Of a stretch of 64,000 nucleotides of DNA, positions 34,791-45,300 are shown piece after piece (positions within the stretch are counted from its first letter, which is position 1; each line of letters starts with the position of its first letter). The notes under the pieces were generated by a model. That model worked only from the letters and a program-made list of their open reading frames with translations, was not told where the DNA came from and made no database searches. A program made the translations under genes and the position numbers. This DNA is from Larus michahellis (lineage: Eukaryota; Chordata; Aves; Charadriiformes; Laridae). Location: positions 55,806,739 through 55,870,738 of the forward strand of contig NC_133903.1 in the NCBI RefSeq assembly GCF_964199755.1, in the 5' to 3' direction.

Positions 34791-35955
34791 GGTCCCCCCC
34801 GGCGCTTCCCGGTGGCGGCGGTGGATGATATCCTGAAGGATGTGGTGGGGAGCTACCTGAGGGAGCAGCCCTACGAGCCGGCCCGCTGCAGGGACATGGC
34901 GAAGGACATCGCTGAGGTATCGCTGCGCTCCAGGCGGCCATTTTGTCCTCACACCTCGACGGGGTGTGAGGGAGGTGGCCGTCGGGGCGGGGAGGTTCCC
35001 AAATGTAAATATCAAGTGTAAAACAAGTGCTGGAGGAGGCCGTCAGGATGCATCAAGGGTTGGTCTGAGGCGGGTGGAGGCTTATATGAGTTCACGATGA
35101 GGTGTGTTCGAGTAGCAGTGGCTCTGGCCAAGCGTGTGCTTCAGCAAAAACTCCATGTTGTGGTTGCCCTGGCCAGAAATGCCATTAATAAGTTTTAAGT
35201 ATGTATCAGACCTTTCCTTCCAGTTATGGTAGTAGCTGAATTCTGCACAGTGACACGAGTGCAAGCTCCTCGGTTAAATCCAGTATTGCTGCTGAGAAAA
35301 GACTGCCCTGACCCTTTAGTCGTTCAGCTGATTTGGTCCAGAAGAGCATTAAAAAAAAGCGGTACTGTCAGCTCTTCCTTTCCCCCCTGTAATCAGCAGG
35401 TAACTGTGAACACATACGGAGGAGAATAGGGTGATCACATACCGTAACTCCTTACTGGACATCTGTGCCTGCATTTCTGTAGCCCAGCAGGAAGGTGTGC
35501 CTGTTTTTAGCAGGTGGAAGTGTTGCTTCTCCTGTGAAAGGACCTCGGCAGCGTACACGCCACCTGCCCGCGGGGCTGGGGGCGTTTGCAATACACATTT
35601 CAAATGCTGCAGCTCAAAGATTGTCGTCAGGATTGTTGCAAGGGCTCCACTGCGCGATGCTTGCAGTTGTCTGTCCCAGAAAACCAAACCCCGGAGCATC
35701 CCCTGCAATGAGAGCTCACCACCTGTGTCTGAATGTGTTTGTCTCTTGCAGGTTATTAAAGCTCGGGTAAAAGACCTTAAGATACCGAGGTACAAGATCG
35801 TTGTGGTGACACACATTGGGCAGCTGAATGAGCAGAGCATGCAAATCGGAAGCCGGTGCCTGTGGGATCCTGCGAGCGATACGTTTTCGTCGTACGTGTT
35901 CAAGAACACTTCACTGTTTGCTCTCGCCAATGTCTACGCTGTCTATTTTGAGTAA
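34651..35955 (+). CDS. DYNLT5: DYNLT5 (TCTEX1D1), Tctex1-type dynein light chain
   Basis: A member of the Tctex1 dynein light chain family, small dimeric subunits that link dynein complexes to partners. Exons 34651-34687, 34792-34916 and 35752-35955 join in phase to 121 aa. Residues 14-121 form the whole Tctex1 domain: [15 protein letters not shown], then [35 protein letters not shown] and the ending [15 protein letters not shown] recall the human protein as about 179 aa with about 60 extra N-terminal residues. Here the first exon gives only [12 protein letters not shown], so the N-terminal tail is short or an upstream exon is missed. The next gene, INSL5, is convergent. Confidence 0.9.
34792..34916 (+). 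CDS. DYNLT5: DYNLT5 exon 2
   Basis: Acceptor cccctcag, donor gtatcg. It encodes [20 protein letters not shown] through RDMAKDIAE. Confidence 0.93.
35752..35955 (+). CDS. DYNLT5: DYNLT5 terminal coding exon
   Basis: Acceptor cttgcag, stop TAA at 35953-35955. It encodes 67 residues, [10 protein letters not shown] to VYAVYFE, almost unchanged from other vertebrates. Confidence 0.96.
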   Translation, partial: VIKARVKDLKIPRYKIVVVTHIGQLNEQSMQIGSRCLWDPASDTFSSYVFKNTSLFALANVYAVYFE

Positions 35956-37300
35956 GGAGGTAGTTGCGTTTCACAGCAAGAGTAATGAACATTCAGCCTA
36001 ACTGTTCCTGTTTCTGTTGTTGAAAATGGTTGTGAAGGACCGAGGCAACTTTCACCTGTTTTGAAATGTGGTTACTGTGAGCCTTTTGGTGGGGAAAGTA
36101 ATAATTGCATTTCCCAGAGCTTTCTCTGGGAAGCGATTCTCTGTGGTGTGCTGTTTCGCACCTGATTCTAGCAGCTTTCAGAACCAGCTATCCCTGTAAT
36201 ACTTTTTTTCTCCCTGAATTTGCCCTCACTACATGATCCCCGAGTAGAAAACGCATTTTTGGAAAGCAAAACAAAGGCATTTTAAAATTATCTCCGTTAA
36301 ACGGTGCTCGTGGGCAGTTAAGCATGGGGCCACTCCGTGCACGTGCTGTATTGCAGGCGCTGTGTGCCATCGAGCTGCAGTAGCTCGGTGCTGTTGTTCC
36401 CCCTGCCCTGCCTGGGGAACGATGGAGGGATCTCTCCAGACCTTCTTGCCGGGCCCAGCGGTGTCCTGGGTCAGGGGGGCTCTGTGGTGGAGGGGCCGCA
36501 GGGAGCAAGAGAGTCGTGAGCTTTGCTTGCTGGGGGCTGCCCCAGAGCCCCGAGAAAGGCCAAAGGTGGTCCAGAGGAAGTGGTTAGTTCTGCTTGGGGA
36601 AGACTAGCTCTGTCCCACGGTGCTTGAAATGAAGTGAAAAGTGTCTTCAAGTAGTATCATGTTTAGAATATATAGATCTAACATGTCTGGGCCCTTCTGT
36701 TGACGGTGATCAAATCTAGCAAGAAAAAACGTTGAATTGGGGCTCTCAGCTGATACCTGGCTATAGCCAAGAGGGGGAGTGCGGCCCTCTGAGCTCAGCC
36801 GTGTATTTCCCGTCTCCCTGGTTGCAGATTAACTGTCCAATAGGTAGGACCCTGGGTGGATGTTTACTGGAAGCAGCTGGAATAGGAAATAACCCACAGC
36901 CGCTCCTGCCCAGCTCCAGGGCTAGAGCTGACCCATCCCAGGTCTCGTGTGCTGCGGCCTTGGCTTTATTCTGAGCCTGAAAACAGACTTTTTGCTACCC
37001 ATATTTTACAGTTGAAACCTGCTGTTGCATTTTCATAAGTAGGAAAACAAGCATATAACAAATTGCGTATTTTATCGCATTCTATGTGCTAAGCTGAAAC
37101 TAGAACAGTAGTTAGATGGGAAGAACTGTTTGTACTCGTGACTAAAAGTTTAACTCTAAACCACTGCAAACACTTTGTGGAATCCACACAGCCCAGCCTG
37201 CAGCCGTTCGCTGGTTTGCACTACATTTAACATTCAGGCTTTACTCCCTAGCGTACTGCAAAGAATGAATTGACAATTAAAGAAGACAACTGAAATAATT
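35956..37300 (+). other. DYNLT5: Probable DYNLT5 3' UTR
   Basis: No other exon recognised. The first plausible poly(A) signal in a good position is ATTAAA at 37276-37281. The UTR length is inferred. Confidence 0.35.
37276..37281 (+). terminator. DYNLT5: Possible DYNLT5 poly(A) signal ATTAAA
   Basis: ATTAAA in an A-rich context 1.3 kb after the DYNLT5 stop. Confidence 0.35.
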
Positions 37301-37320
37301 GTGGTTTATGTCATGATTAT

Positions 37321-37326
37321 TTTAAT
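37321..37326 (-). terminator. INSL5: Possible INSL5 poly(A) signal ATTAAA
   Basis: ATTAAA on the minus strand 42 bp past the INSL5 stop, giving a very short 3' UTR. Confidence 0.45.
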
Positions 37327-37367
37327 ACAAAGCTGTCACACTGAACCTCGTCGGCGTCTGCTGCGTT

Positions 37368-37624
37368 TCAGCACAGGGAACTGATCTCTCTCTCGCTGCA
37401 GCCGATGCTGCAGCAGGATGTGGTCAGCAGTTTGGCGGCTTCGCGCTTTTTTAGGGTGGATGTTTTCCTGGTGCGCTGCAAATCTCGCTCTGTCTCAGGC
37501 TGGGTGTTGGGGATTTCTTCACTGTCAGTCTCCAGGTCTGTGTGCGTCGAGGAATCGGCATAACCGTTGTTCTCTTGTGAGAAAGGCACGGGATTTTCAC
37601 TCTCTGCTGCATCAAAATTCAAAG
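37368..37624 (-). CDS. INSL5: INSL5 exon 2 (C-peptide and A chain)
   Basis: Acceptor tttttag, then ALNFDAAESENPVPFSQENN, and at the end KKR followed by the A chain finishing in SSLC and TGA at 37370-37368. Confidence 0.94.
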
Positions 37625-39019
37625 CTAAAAATTAAAAGTCATGGAGTCGTGAGTAGTTTATATCTTTGCTAGAAAGACAGACCAGCCTAGAGCCAGGGAG
37701 CTGAAAGTATTGTTTTCCGTGTCTCTGACGTGAGCAACCAAGATCTACCAGATCACTGACTTCTCACCAGGGCAGTATTAAAATAGATGTGCGAGGTACA
37801 CATTCTGTGATTAACATGTTAAAAAAACCCAGTAATTTAGGGATTCATATTGAAGAGTGGTTTTTGTAGGAATAGTTGCTGTGTCAGTCGTCCACCTATG
37901 TGTTTGGTTCGAAGGGTAAAACCATGATTTGATGTGTCAGTGCCCCTTGACCAGCATGTTGTGGGTTTCCTAAAACACAGATATGATGTGAAGGCACCTC
38001 ACAATTTCAAAGTTCCTGGATGTTCCCGCTTAAATTACGCTTGCGATCCATGTGCATTTTAAATACCACAGTACAACTGGGCACCGCCTTGTGGAGTTTA
38101 TAAAGGTACAGTAGTTGTCTCGCTTGGTTTAGCGGTGGGGGTTTCTTCTCCTTTAACAGTCCCTTGGGTAGGGTGTTGCAAGTGGCATTGCTTTTTATGT
38201 TTGTTTAAAGCTGCTGCTACAACAGAATTTTAAAAAAAGGCAGATGTTACTGCATGAAAAGCATAGGAAGCTGCTGTTCCTGTCATCTGCCTCATTTATT
38301 TTCTTTTTTCTAGCTCTTTTAACCTGTCAGGGTACAAATTTCTAGCAGTGCATGTAATGGCTGAATTGCCTATAAATGCATACACCACCATGTGAAGATA
38401 CTTAGGTTGCAGAGTATATATCCAACATACTTTATTATAATATTTTTAAGTTGTAATAAAGTTCCTGGTTTCTAGTGGGGAAAGTGGTGTATCCTACTGA
38501 AGACAGCAGTAAAAAACGTGCATTGGCTGCAGCGAAGCTTGTCTCTGACAGATTTTCAGGGATAGCCTTGGGCTTAACTCGTCATTGCTCAGGTTGACAT
38601 GGAAAATCTTGATCTAAATGTTATTTATTTGGCAAAATAGCACTCTAAGCTAAGCCAGAAAGCATGAAGTGGCACCGCTTCTCTTGCTGTCTCCCAGCAA
38701 AGCCGGTGCTGACCATGGTTGAGGTGCAGCTCTGGAGGGGAGCAGCAGAAGCCGAGGGGGCAGCTCTGCCCTGAGCTGCAGCCTGCAGGTGGTTTGGGTC
38801 TTCCAAATCTTTGCAGGGGGTGAAGAGCATTAATTAGTACTTACCAAACAGGTAGTGATAATCAGTCAAATGCCTTTTCCAGCGAGAGCCGCCGCAGGTG
38901 AAGACGACAGCTCTGACGAAGTCTCTTCCGCAGAGCCTGATGGTGTTCCCTTCCCCACGTCCTTCCCGTGCCACCAGCAGGAGAGCCAGCAAGGCCAGCA
39001 CCACCACCGTGCCCCTCAT
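37368..39019 (-). CDS. INSL5: INSL5, insulin-like peptide 5 precursor
   Basis: A secreted relaxin-family hormone; in mammals it comes from gut enteroendocrine L cells and acts on RXFP4. Exon 1 (39019-38845) and exon 2 (37624-37368) join at a phase-1 intron in the C-peptide, typical of the insulin/relaxin family, giving 143 aa (human about 135). Residues 1-22 are a leucine-rich signal peptide. The B chain, about 23-47, holds NTIRLCG and C42 and ends SRW before KR. The C-peptide is acidic. KKR at 117-119 precedes the A chain, 120-143, with CC-3-C-8-C. All six cysteines are present. Upstream in-frame ATGs lie at or before the TATA box, so the start is 39019. Confidence 0.95.
38845..39019 (-). 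CDS. INSL5: INSL5 exon 1 (signal peptide and B chain)
   Basis: Starts MRGTVVVLALLALLLVA and ends DYHYLF plus one base before donor gtaagt. Confidence 0.94.
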
Positions 39020-39093
39020 TCTGCGGATGCCGTGCTCTTGCAGGGTGTGAGGGAGCTGCAGGACGAGGTGGGGAGTTCTGCTGAAGCCGACAC

Positions 39094-39100
39094 ATTTATA
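39094..39100 (-). promoter_or_regulatory. INSL5: INSL5 TATA box
   Basis: TATAAAT on the minus strand, 75 bp upstream of the INSL5 ATG, placing transcription start near 39065. An ATTGG (inverted CCAAT) sits directly upstream at 39101-39105. Confidence 0.65.
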
Positions 39101-39794
39101 CCAATGGCCCATCCGCTCCACTGAGTGGCTTGTTCTGAGGATGACTTAATGTTTGCTAAAACCAAGTTAATCGCTTGTTTCCGGTAATGTTTTAAGTGCT
39201 TCGGGATTTGTGCTGGGATTTCGGTCAGGTATTAAAGACTTCTTAAGACTGTAACTGCTTTACTATAGGAACACATGTAGTATAACATATTTATAGGGTA
39301 CAGGCTTAGGTCAATACCATTAATGTGTATGTTCTGAAAAAATGAAAGGGTGTTTATTACATGATTTGTAGATAATGGGTTCTGTCTCGGTGTGTTTCCC
39401 ACGCAGCCTGTTGCCCAGCTGTGCCTGTTACCACAGTGTAAGCAACACCGGGTCTTCTGTTAGTGATCCCAAACTAAAAGGGAGTTACCAACTTCCAGTG
39501 ACGTCTGCAGTTGCGAACCTCTTTGTTACCCCTGCCCTGTTCTCTTGGCAGGCATCCTCTTGTCCAGCCGGCAACTGCGGATGCTTCAGAGGAATCTCCC
39601 AGTACCGGGCAGTTACTGGTGACAAAATCATGTACTGAGGGTTATTGTGGTAAATGTAGGCTGCACGTGTCTTGTTACGATTCCTGGCGTGCTGTGTGAT
39701 CGGATGCGGTCCTGGTGCATGCAGAGCATTTGAGCACAGTGCACTGGCTGTAATGAACTGTGCAGAGCGGTGGAGTTGTTTGACAGCTTGTGTC

Positions 39795-40196
39795 CTATGA
39801 AGGCAGGCTGAAAGAGTTGGGGGGATTCAGCCTGGAGAAGGCTCCGGGGAGAACTTCCAGCCCCTTCCAGGCCCTAAAGGGGCTCCAGGAAAGCTGGGGA
39901 GGGACTCTGGAGCAGGGAGGGGAGCCATGTAGGACGAGGGGGAAGGGTTTTACACTGCAAGAGGGGAGACTGAGATGAGATGTGAGGCAGAAATTGTTGG
40001 CTGTGAGGGCGGTGAGCCCCTGGCCCAGGTTGCCCAGAGAAGCTGTGGCTGCCCCATCCCTGGAGGGGTTCAAGGCCAGGTTGGACGGGGCTTGGAGCAA
40101 CCTGGGCTGGTGGGAGGTGTCCCTGCCCAGGGCAGGGGGTGCCACTGGGTGGCCTTTAAGGTCCTTTCAAACACAGACCCAAACCATTCTGTGATT
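39795..40196 (+). mobile_element. CR1 LINE 3' fragment, about 400 bp
   Basis: From gcaggctgaaagagttgggg through the aagctgtggctgcccc and ggtgtccctgcccagggcag blocks to ccaaaccattctgtgatt. Nearly identical over about 360 bp to the copy at 60590-61117. Confidence 0.93.
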
Positions 40197-41390
40197 TGCC
40201 CGGCAGGTACCTGGATGCAGGGAAGTAGCTCTGCTGCAGCTGCACAGCTCACCAGTCTCTGCAGCAAGGCCTGTAGATGCGGCCCTTGTCCAAAAAGGCA
40301 CAGAAAAGAGAGGGAGAGGCTCTAACCGAAGCACAGAATAGCTACAGATCGGTGTCCTGACCATCCTTTTCATTCTGGTAATATCTGAAAGAGAAAAGTG
40401 GGTTCACTAAAGCAGCACGGAGCAGTGTTCTGTGCCCTGGGAGCAGGGGTTAGCAGGTTGGTTACGGTGACATGGGTGGTGTTGGCTGCAGCTGTTGTAA
40501 GCTTCTATAAAAAATTCTTGCAATAAAATGCCTTAAGGAGACAATTTGTGAATTACGAGGTCAGAAATCCCATATTTACGAACAAAATACATAAGGAACT
40601 TCGGAGATCTTTAGCACTTCCTAGCACCGGAAGTGTTTTCCAGCACCATAATGTTACAGTGCATTAGTTTACAGTAACGTGCAGGGTGAATTACGAGGTG
40701 TTACAGCCTTGACAGAAAGCTCGTTTTTACCAGTAGCATCAGTAAGTAAACAGTCATGACCACCGATGGAAAATATATGGTGTATTTTGTTCAGATTTGT
40801 AATAATGATTAACACATGATTCACCTTAATGGGTGTCTTTCTTTGAAATGCACGACGATTAATTTTATGTCAAGGGTAAGCTTGGCTGGGCACTGTAAAA
40901 TGTGCAGAAGGAAGTGGATGTTAATGCATCGCAAATGATCTTTAACTTCAGTGATGTGTTTAAATGCCGGACGTTTATTGTCAGGCTAATGAGAGAATCT
41001 GAACGTTCTGAATCTATAAAAGAGATGTCTGGCTACAGAATGCTGTTGAGAGCAGGCAGCTCCTGCCTCCGTCAGCTGGTAGGCAGGGCGCTTTGCTGCC
41101 AGGCTGTAGCCTGGATCTCACTCCTAATTACTCACTTGTAGAAATGCTCCATATTTTCTGTGAGCAGTCTCTGAAAATCCTCTGACTCCACGGTCCAGCT
41201 GGTGGCTCGCTGGGTGCTTGTTTCTCTTTCTTCCGATCTGTCCCCAAAAAAGACAGCCTAGACAGGCAAACGCTGCCTGCTTCCAGCCAGCAAGGCGGGC
41301 CCGAGCAAGTCTTCCCAGCAGGTCTCGGCTCTCCGGCTGCTGGGCTGGGTGAGGGGAAGTGGTGAGATCTCAGAAAACACAGATCATAGA

Positions 41391-41575
41391 TCACAGCATG
41401 GTTTGGGTTGGAAGGGACCTTAAAGGCCACCCAGTGGCACCCCCTGCCCTGGGCAGGGACACCTCCCACCAGCCCAGGTTGCTCCAAGCCCCGGCCAACC
41501 TGGCCTTGAACCCCTCCAGGGATGGGGCAGCCACAGCTTCTCTGGGCAACCTGGGCCAGGGGCTCACCACTTCCA
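41391..41575 (-). mobile_element. CR1 LINE 3' fragment
   Basis: Reverse-strand CR1. The + strand reads tggtttgggttggaagggac, then accttaaaggcc, then the complement of the usual CR1 3' blocks. Confidence 0.93.
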
Positions 41576-42163
41576 GAGCTGCCAAAGTCAACCCTTGCTC
41601 CAGGAGCACGCTGTTCCCCCGTGGGAGGAGCCTTCAGGGAAGTGTCAGTGTGGGACTGGGGGAATTTAAAGGGTGATTTTACATGATCCTTATTTGTCAG
41701 GGCTTGAAAAGTTGGTCTCTGCTTTTGCCTGGTGTGGGATGATCTGCAGCTCGCAGGAGCACCCGATGCCACTCAAAGCTCAGCTTTCACCCTCAGTGGT
41801 GGTTCATGGGATGGCAGACGAGGTGTCTCTGATGAAAAGTCTGCGCTTTTACTGGGTGATTTCACAGGGAAGATACAGACTACATCTGGTGAGGACTTTG
41901 GGCTTTATCATGGAGTGTCCTGTACAGGAGGTGATTTTTGGCATTTTTCCTTTTGAGTAACCCAAGGAGAAAAGACCTTGGAGGGAAAAACCAAGGAGAA
42001 AAAACACAAGGAGGAAAGATGACCGAGACCTTTCTGTTACCTTATCTGTATTAGAGGGAAGGCCGTCTGTGTATTAATGCTGTTTGTCTAATGAGGGGGG
42101 CTTCCAGGGGAAAATTTAGAGCATTTGAAAGAAGTTTCTAACCAGTATGGTTTCAAAGAGAAA

Positions 42164-42169
42164 TTTAAT
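42164..42169 (-). terminator. DNAI4: Possible DNAI4 poly(A) signal ATTAAA
   Basis: ATTAAA on the minus strand about 90 bp past the DNAI4 stop. Confidence 0.4.
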
Positions 42170-42258
42170 GATTGGAAAAGAATAAACAGTTTGTGTTAAT
42201 ACTACAATATGTCTTTCTTGCTATTTACCAACTGAGAAGTGGTATCGTTTAGCTACTG

Positions 42259-42303
42259 TTAAATCGCTACAGCAGGACCAATTACGTCATGTAAGGTATC
42301 AAC
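42259..42303 (-). CDS. DNAI4: DNAI4 terminal coding exon ([14 protein letters not shown])
   Basis: After a 1.77-kb intron, a strong ttgttttacag acceptor opens 14 codons and TAA, phase 0 as required. VDTLHDVI resembles the conserved C-terminal tail of DNAI4. It is too short to stand out on length alone. Confidence 0.78.
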   Translation of the reverse strand, partial: VDTLHDVIGPAVAI

Positions 42304-45300
42304 CTGTAAAACAAGAGGGAAAAAAGAGCTGTATGACAGTGTAATTGCAGTACAAGACATGCAGTGATCCAAAATTCCTGTTTATGAACCAAGAACAGAA
42401 TTGGTTGTGCAGTGAGCCTCCAGAAAGCAGGCTAAAGTAGTTCGTGTTCTGTCACCTAATTCGTCTTTGGAATTCTGCTAATGCTATGCTTGCCTCTAAC
42501 AGCGCTCCTTGAAAATAGCACTGTTTGGCAGGCCTGTTTGGATTGTATTTGTAGCATCAGACTTAGCAGCATACAAACATGTATCTTGTTTATAAAGGCA
42601 ATTAATTTTCAAGATGATGCACGTATGGTAGCTGCGCTTAGATGTGACTGCCCCTGAAGCAGGTATCTCCCTTTAGCGTTAGTTGTAGCACGGACCCTGT
42701 CGTGCTGAGCCTGGCACACACCCAAGCCTGGTGTTAGCAGAAAGGGGAGTGAAAGAAATGGGTGGTGCTGGCAAGTGTGGCTCCCTCTGGCTAATGAGGC
42801 TCGGTGACTCAGTGACCAGTTACACCACATGCCCAAAGCCTGTGAAATTAAGCACTGATATTTTTAGTTCTGTTCTGGTGACATACCCAGAACATTGTCC
42901 CTATACTCTTATTAACTGACGAGCTTCTTTGCTCAGAGGACTTGGGCTGCTTCGTGATAATTTGTAGGAAAAAAAAAACCCAATAATTTATTTTCTAAGT
43001 TTGACAACAATGGCCTCACCTTTAGTTTTTAAGGAAACCTCTTTTTTGCTCTGTGGTTTACAGAACTTAGCAAATAGAGCTGGTAATTACCAGAATTTCT
43101 AAATGCAGTGCTGACAATTGTGAATTATTAATCCTTCATACCCTAAGAATGAAGGTTAGGTTAACATCAGCATTTTCGTTCTCTCCAACTTAAGTTTAAT
43201 GTTTTGCACCATGTAACTCAGAAGGGATTTTAAAAAGTACCAGTCCCACTTTACAAACTGGGAACCCGAGTCCAGTAAGCCAAAGGCACTTGCTCAAAGC
43301 TGAAAGGACGAAGGGAGCAGTTCAGTTCAGTATCAGGCTGCCCGGAGGAGGGATCACCTGGGGCTGGAGCACCCAGGGTGGCATCAGGATTTTGTACCAT
43401 GGAGCAGACGAGGAGGGGCTTTGGTATAAATCGGCACCGATTTATGCAAAAGTGAAGAGACGGGATTCACAGTTGACACCACTCAGCTTTGACGCTGCTG
43501 CTGACACAAAATCCGTGCAATGGTACGATTGGAAACGAACCTAGTCAAATTCTCCCATCTCATCTAGGACAGAAAAGCCCTCACTGGGATAAGGAGTGGC
43601 TTCTAAAGGAGTGAAGGCAATGCAGAGACAGAGGGCTAACGGGTTTGCTGACACCAACAAAGTGAGACTACCTTGGTGGTGGCCAGGAGAGGGCACGTCC
43701 TTCCTGCATTGTCAGCAGGTGAGGGCACTCTGCCAAACGCGGTCACCTACAGACTGCATTTAGAGGAGGCTCTGCTTTCCTGCCCTTGCCATCCACCTGT
43801 GAGGAACTGCTGGATTTGTGATCAAGTGAAACCTCAAGTTTCTTACCTGTTAACTTAACCTATTCCTGAGGTTTCTAGTGGTATGGCATGCAGAAGAGCA
43901 GAAACCTCCTCAGGTTTTAATCTGGTTATCAGATTCTATCTGATTACACCTATTTCAATATTTATTAGCTAGATCTTTAACAGAAAGCCCTTTCTGAGGA
44001 ACGAAGTACCAGACAAGAGTGCACCTTGAGGTGAACCTCTAAGGTCCACCACCTTTTCCTAGTGAGTTGTACCTTATTACTGTTGAGAGCAGCCAGGTTC
44101 TGCAGCTCAAACACACCGACTTCTCCGTTGCTGTCTCCTACCAGGAGGCAGTCGGTGTTCGTAGCAAAGAGTACAGATGTGAATTTCTCTCTTGGGCTGG
44201 CAAAGTAAGAGATCACGGGGTCCAAGCTGCAACCGAGCAAAGGCAAATATTAATGATGACAAAGGGAAAACGGCACTTGCCTGGAGTGTAAAGTCTAGCA
44301 GTAATGCAGGCCTGATAGATGTTGTGTGTTTTACTTACTATGGTCTAGATTAACTCAAAAACTAAGAAGCGAGGCACTGTTTTGTTTGGTCTCAACCAGA
44401 AGAAAAATCCAAGTTGCTATTAACTGAATTGCCTAAAATCTGTCCTATTGCCTAATATGGGGGGTGGGCGTGGGGGGTGTTAGTATTTTTATTATATGAA
44501 TAATTTGCTTTTTGCTACTGCAAGATTTGGCAGGCCTCCTACTCCACCGCTGGCTTCATGCTGTCATTAACACCAGAAAGTGCAGACCAGCAGTAGAAGG
44601 CCACAGATTAACGAAGCTGCACATGAGATGTGAACCTGTTTTACAGTAGTGGGAAAAAGTGAGACGTATCTGAACTTCTGACCATCTTAGTTTTAGAAAA
44701 GGTCCAAAGTAGCTCAGTTTTGTTATTTTTCACTTTTAACTATAGGAGTGGTAGAATCTATGACTTCTGCAGCAAAAAAGCACTTTTACCCTTTATCAGT
44801 TCCATGAGGCATCCAGCTCCTTCTCTTATAATCCCAATTCTCTGGTAACTACCGTCTGCTTTTACAAAATGAGTATTGCAAAATGCAATGCTTTCAATAA
44901 CTCAGCAAGCAAACGCCATGCAGCTGTCATGATCTGATAACAATACTGATTAGGCAATAACGTGTAGCCTTTGTGCCATTAAGTTTCAGAATCTTCTTTG
45001 AGAAAAGTGATTACTTACATGCTGACACTAAGATCCCAAATTTCGACTCTGCTTTCTTTTGCTGCGGCAAATACGAAGGCTGATTTTGGAGACCACATAA
45101 CGTCATGAACAACAGCAGTGGTGGAACTGAAAGTTAACAGGGGCGTCTGTGAATCCTGGTGCCATAAAATAATGCTCCAGTCCGCAGAGCAGCTTAGGAA
45201 CATGTCAGTGCTGAAGGGATTCCAAGCGACTTTGTAGACAGGACCCTTTGGCGTTTGGGAAGAAACAAAGAAGAACTTTGTGTTATTCTAGAGCTGTAGC

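Larger units (their letters stand above)
39121..42145. other. Intergenic spacer between INSL5 and DNAI4
   Basis: No exon recognised. It holds two CR1 fragments (39795-40196 and 41391-41575) in opposite orientations; the rest is unremarkable AT-moderate sequence. Confidence 0.6.

Noticed and set aside
33976-34941. A 321-codon open frame on the minus strand
   Set aside because: It is repetitive (VPTSPHGP-like units) and comes from the 30-bp minisatellite running into antisense DYNLT5. A repeat whose unit is a multiple of three stays open by composition.
39019-39121. Longer INSL5 start at 39121
   Set aside because: It lies upstream of the TATA box, and the added residues would bury the signal peptide.
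43977-44246. DNAI4 ending by reading past exon 17 (about 30 extra residues)
   Set aside because: A gtacaa donor and a phase-matched distal exon with a DNAI4-like tail give a better end.
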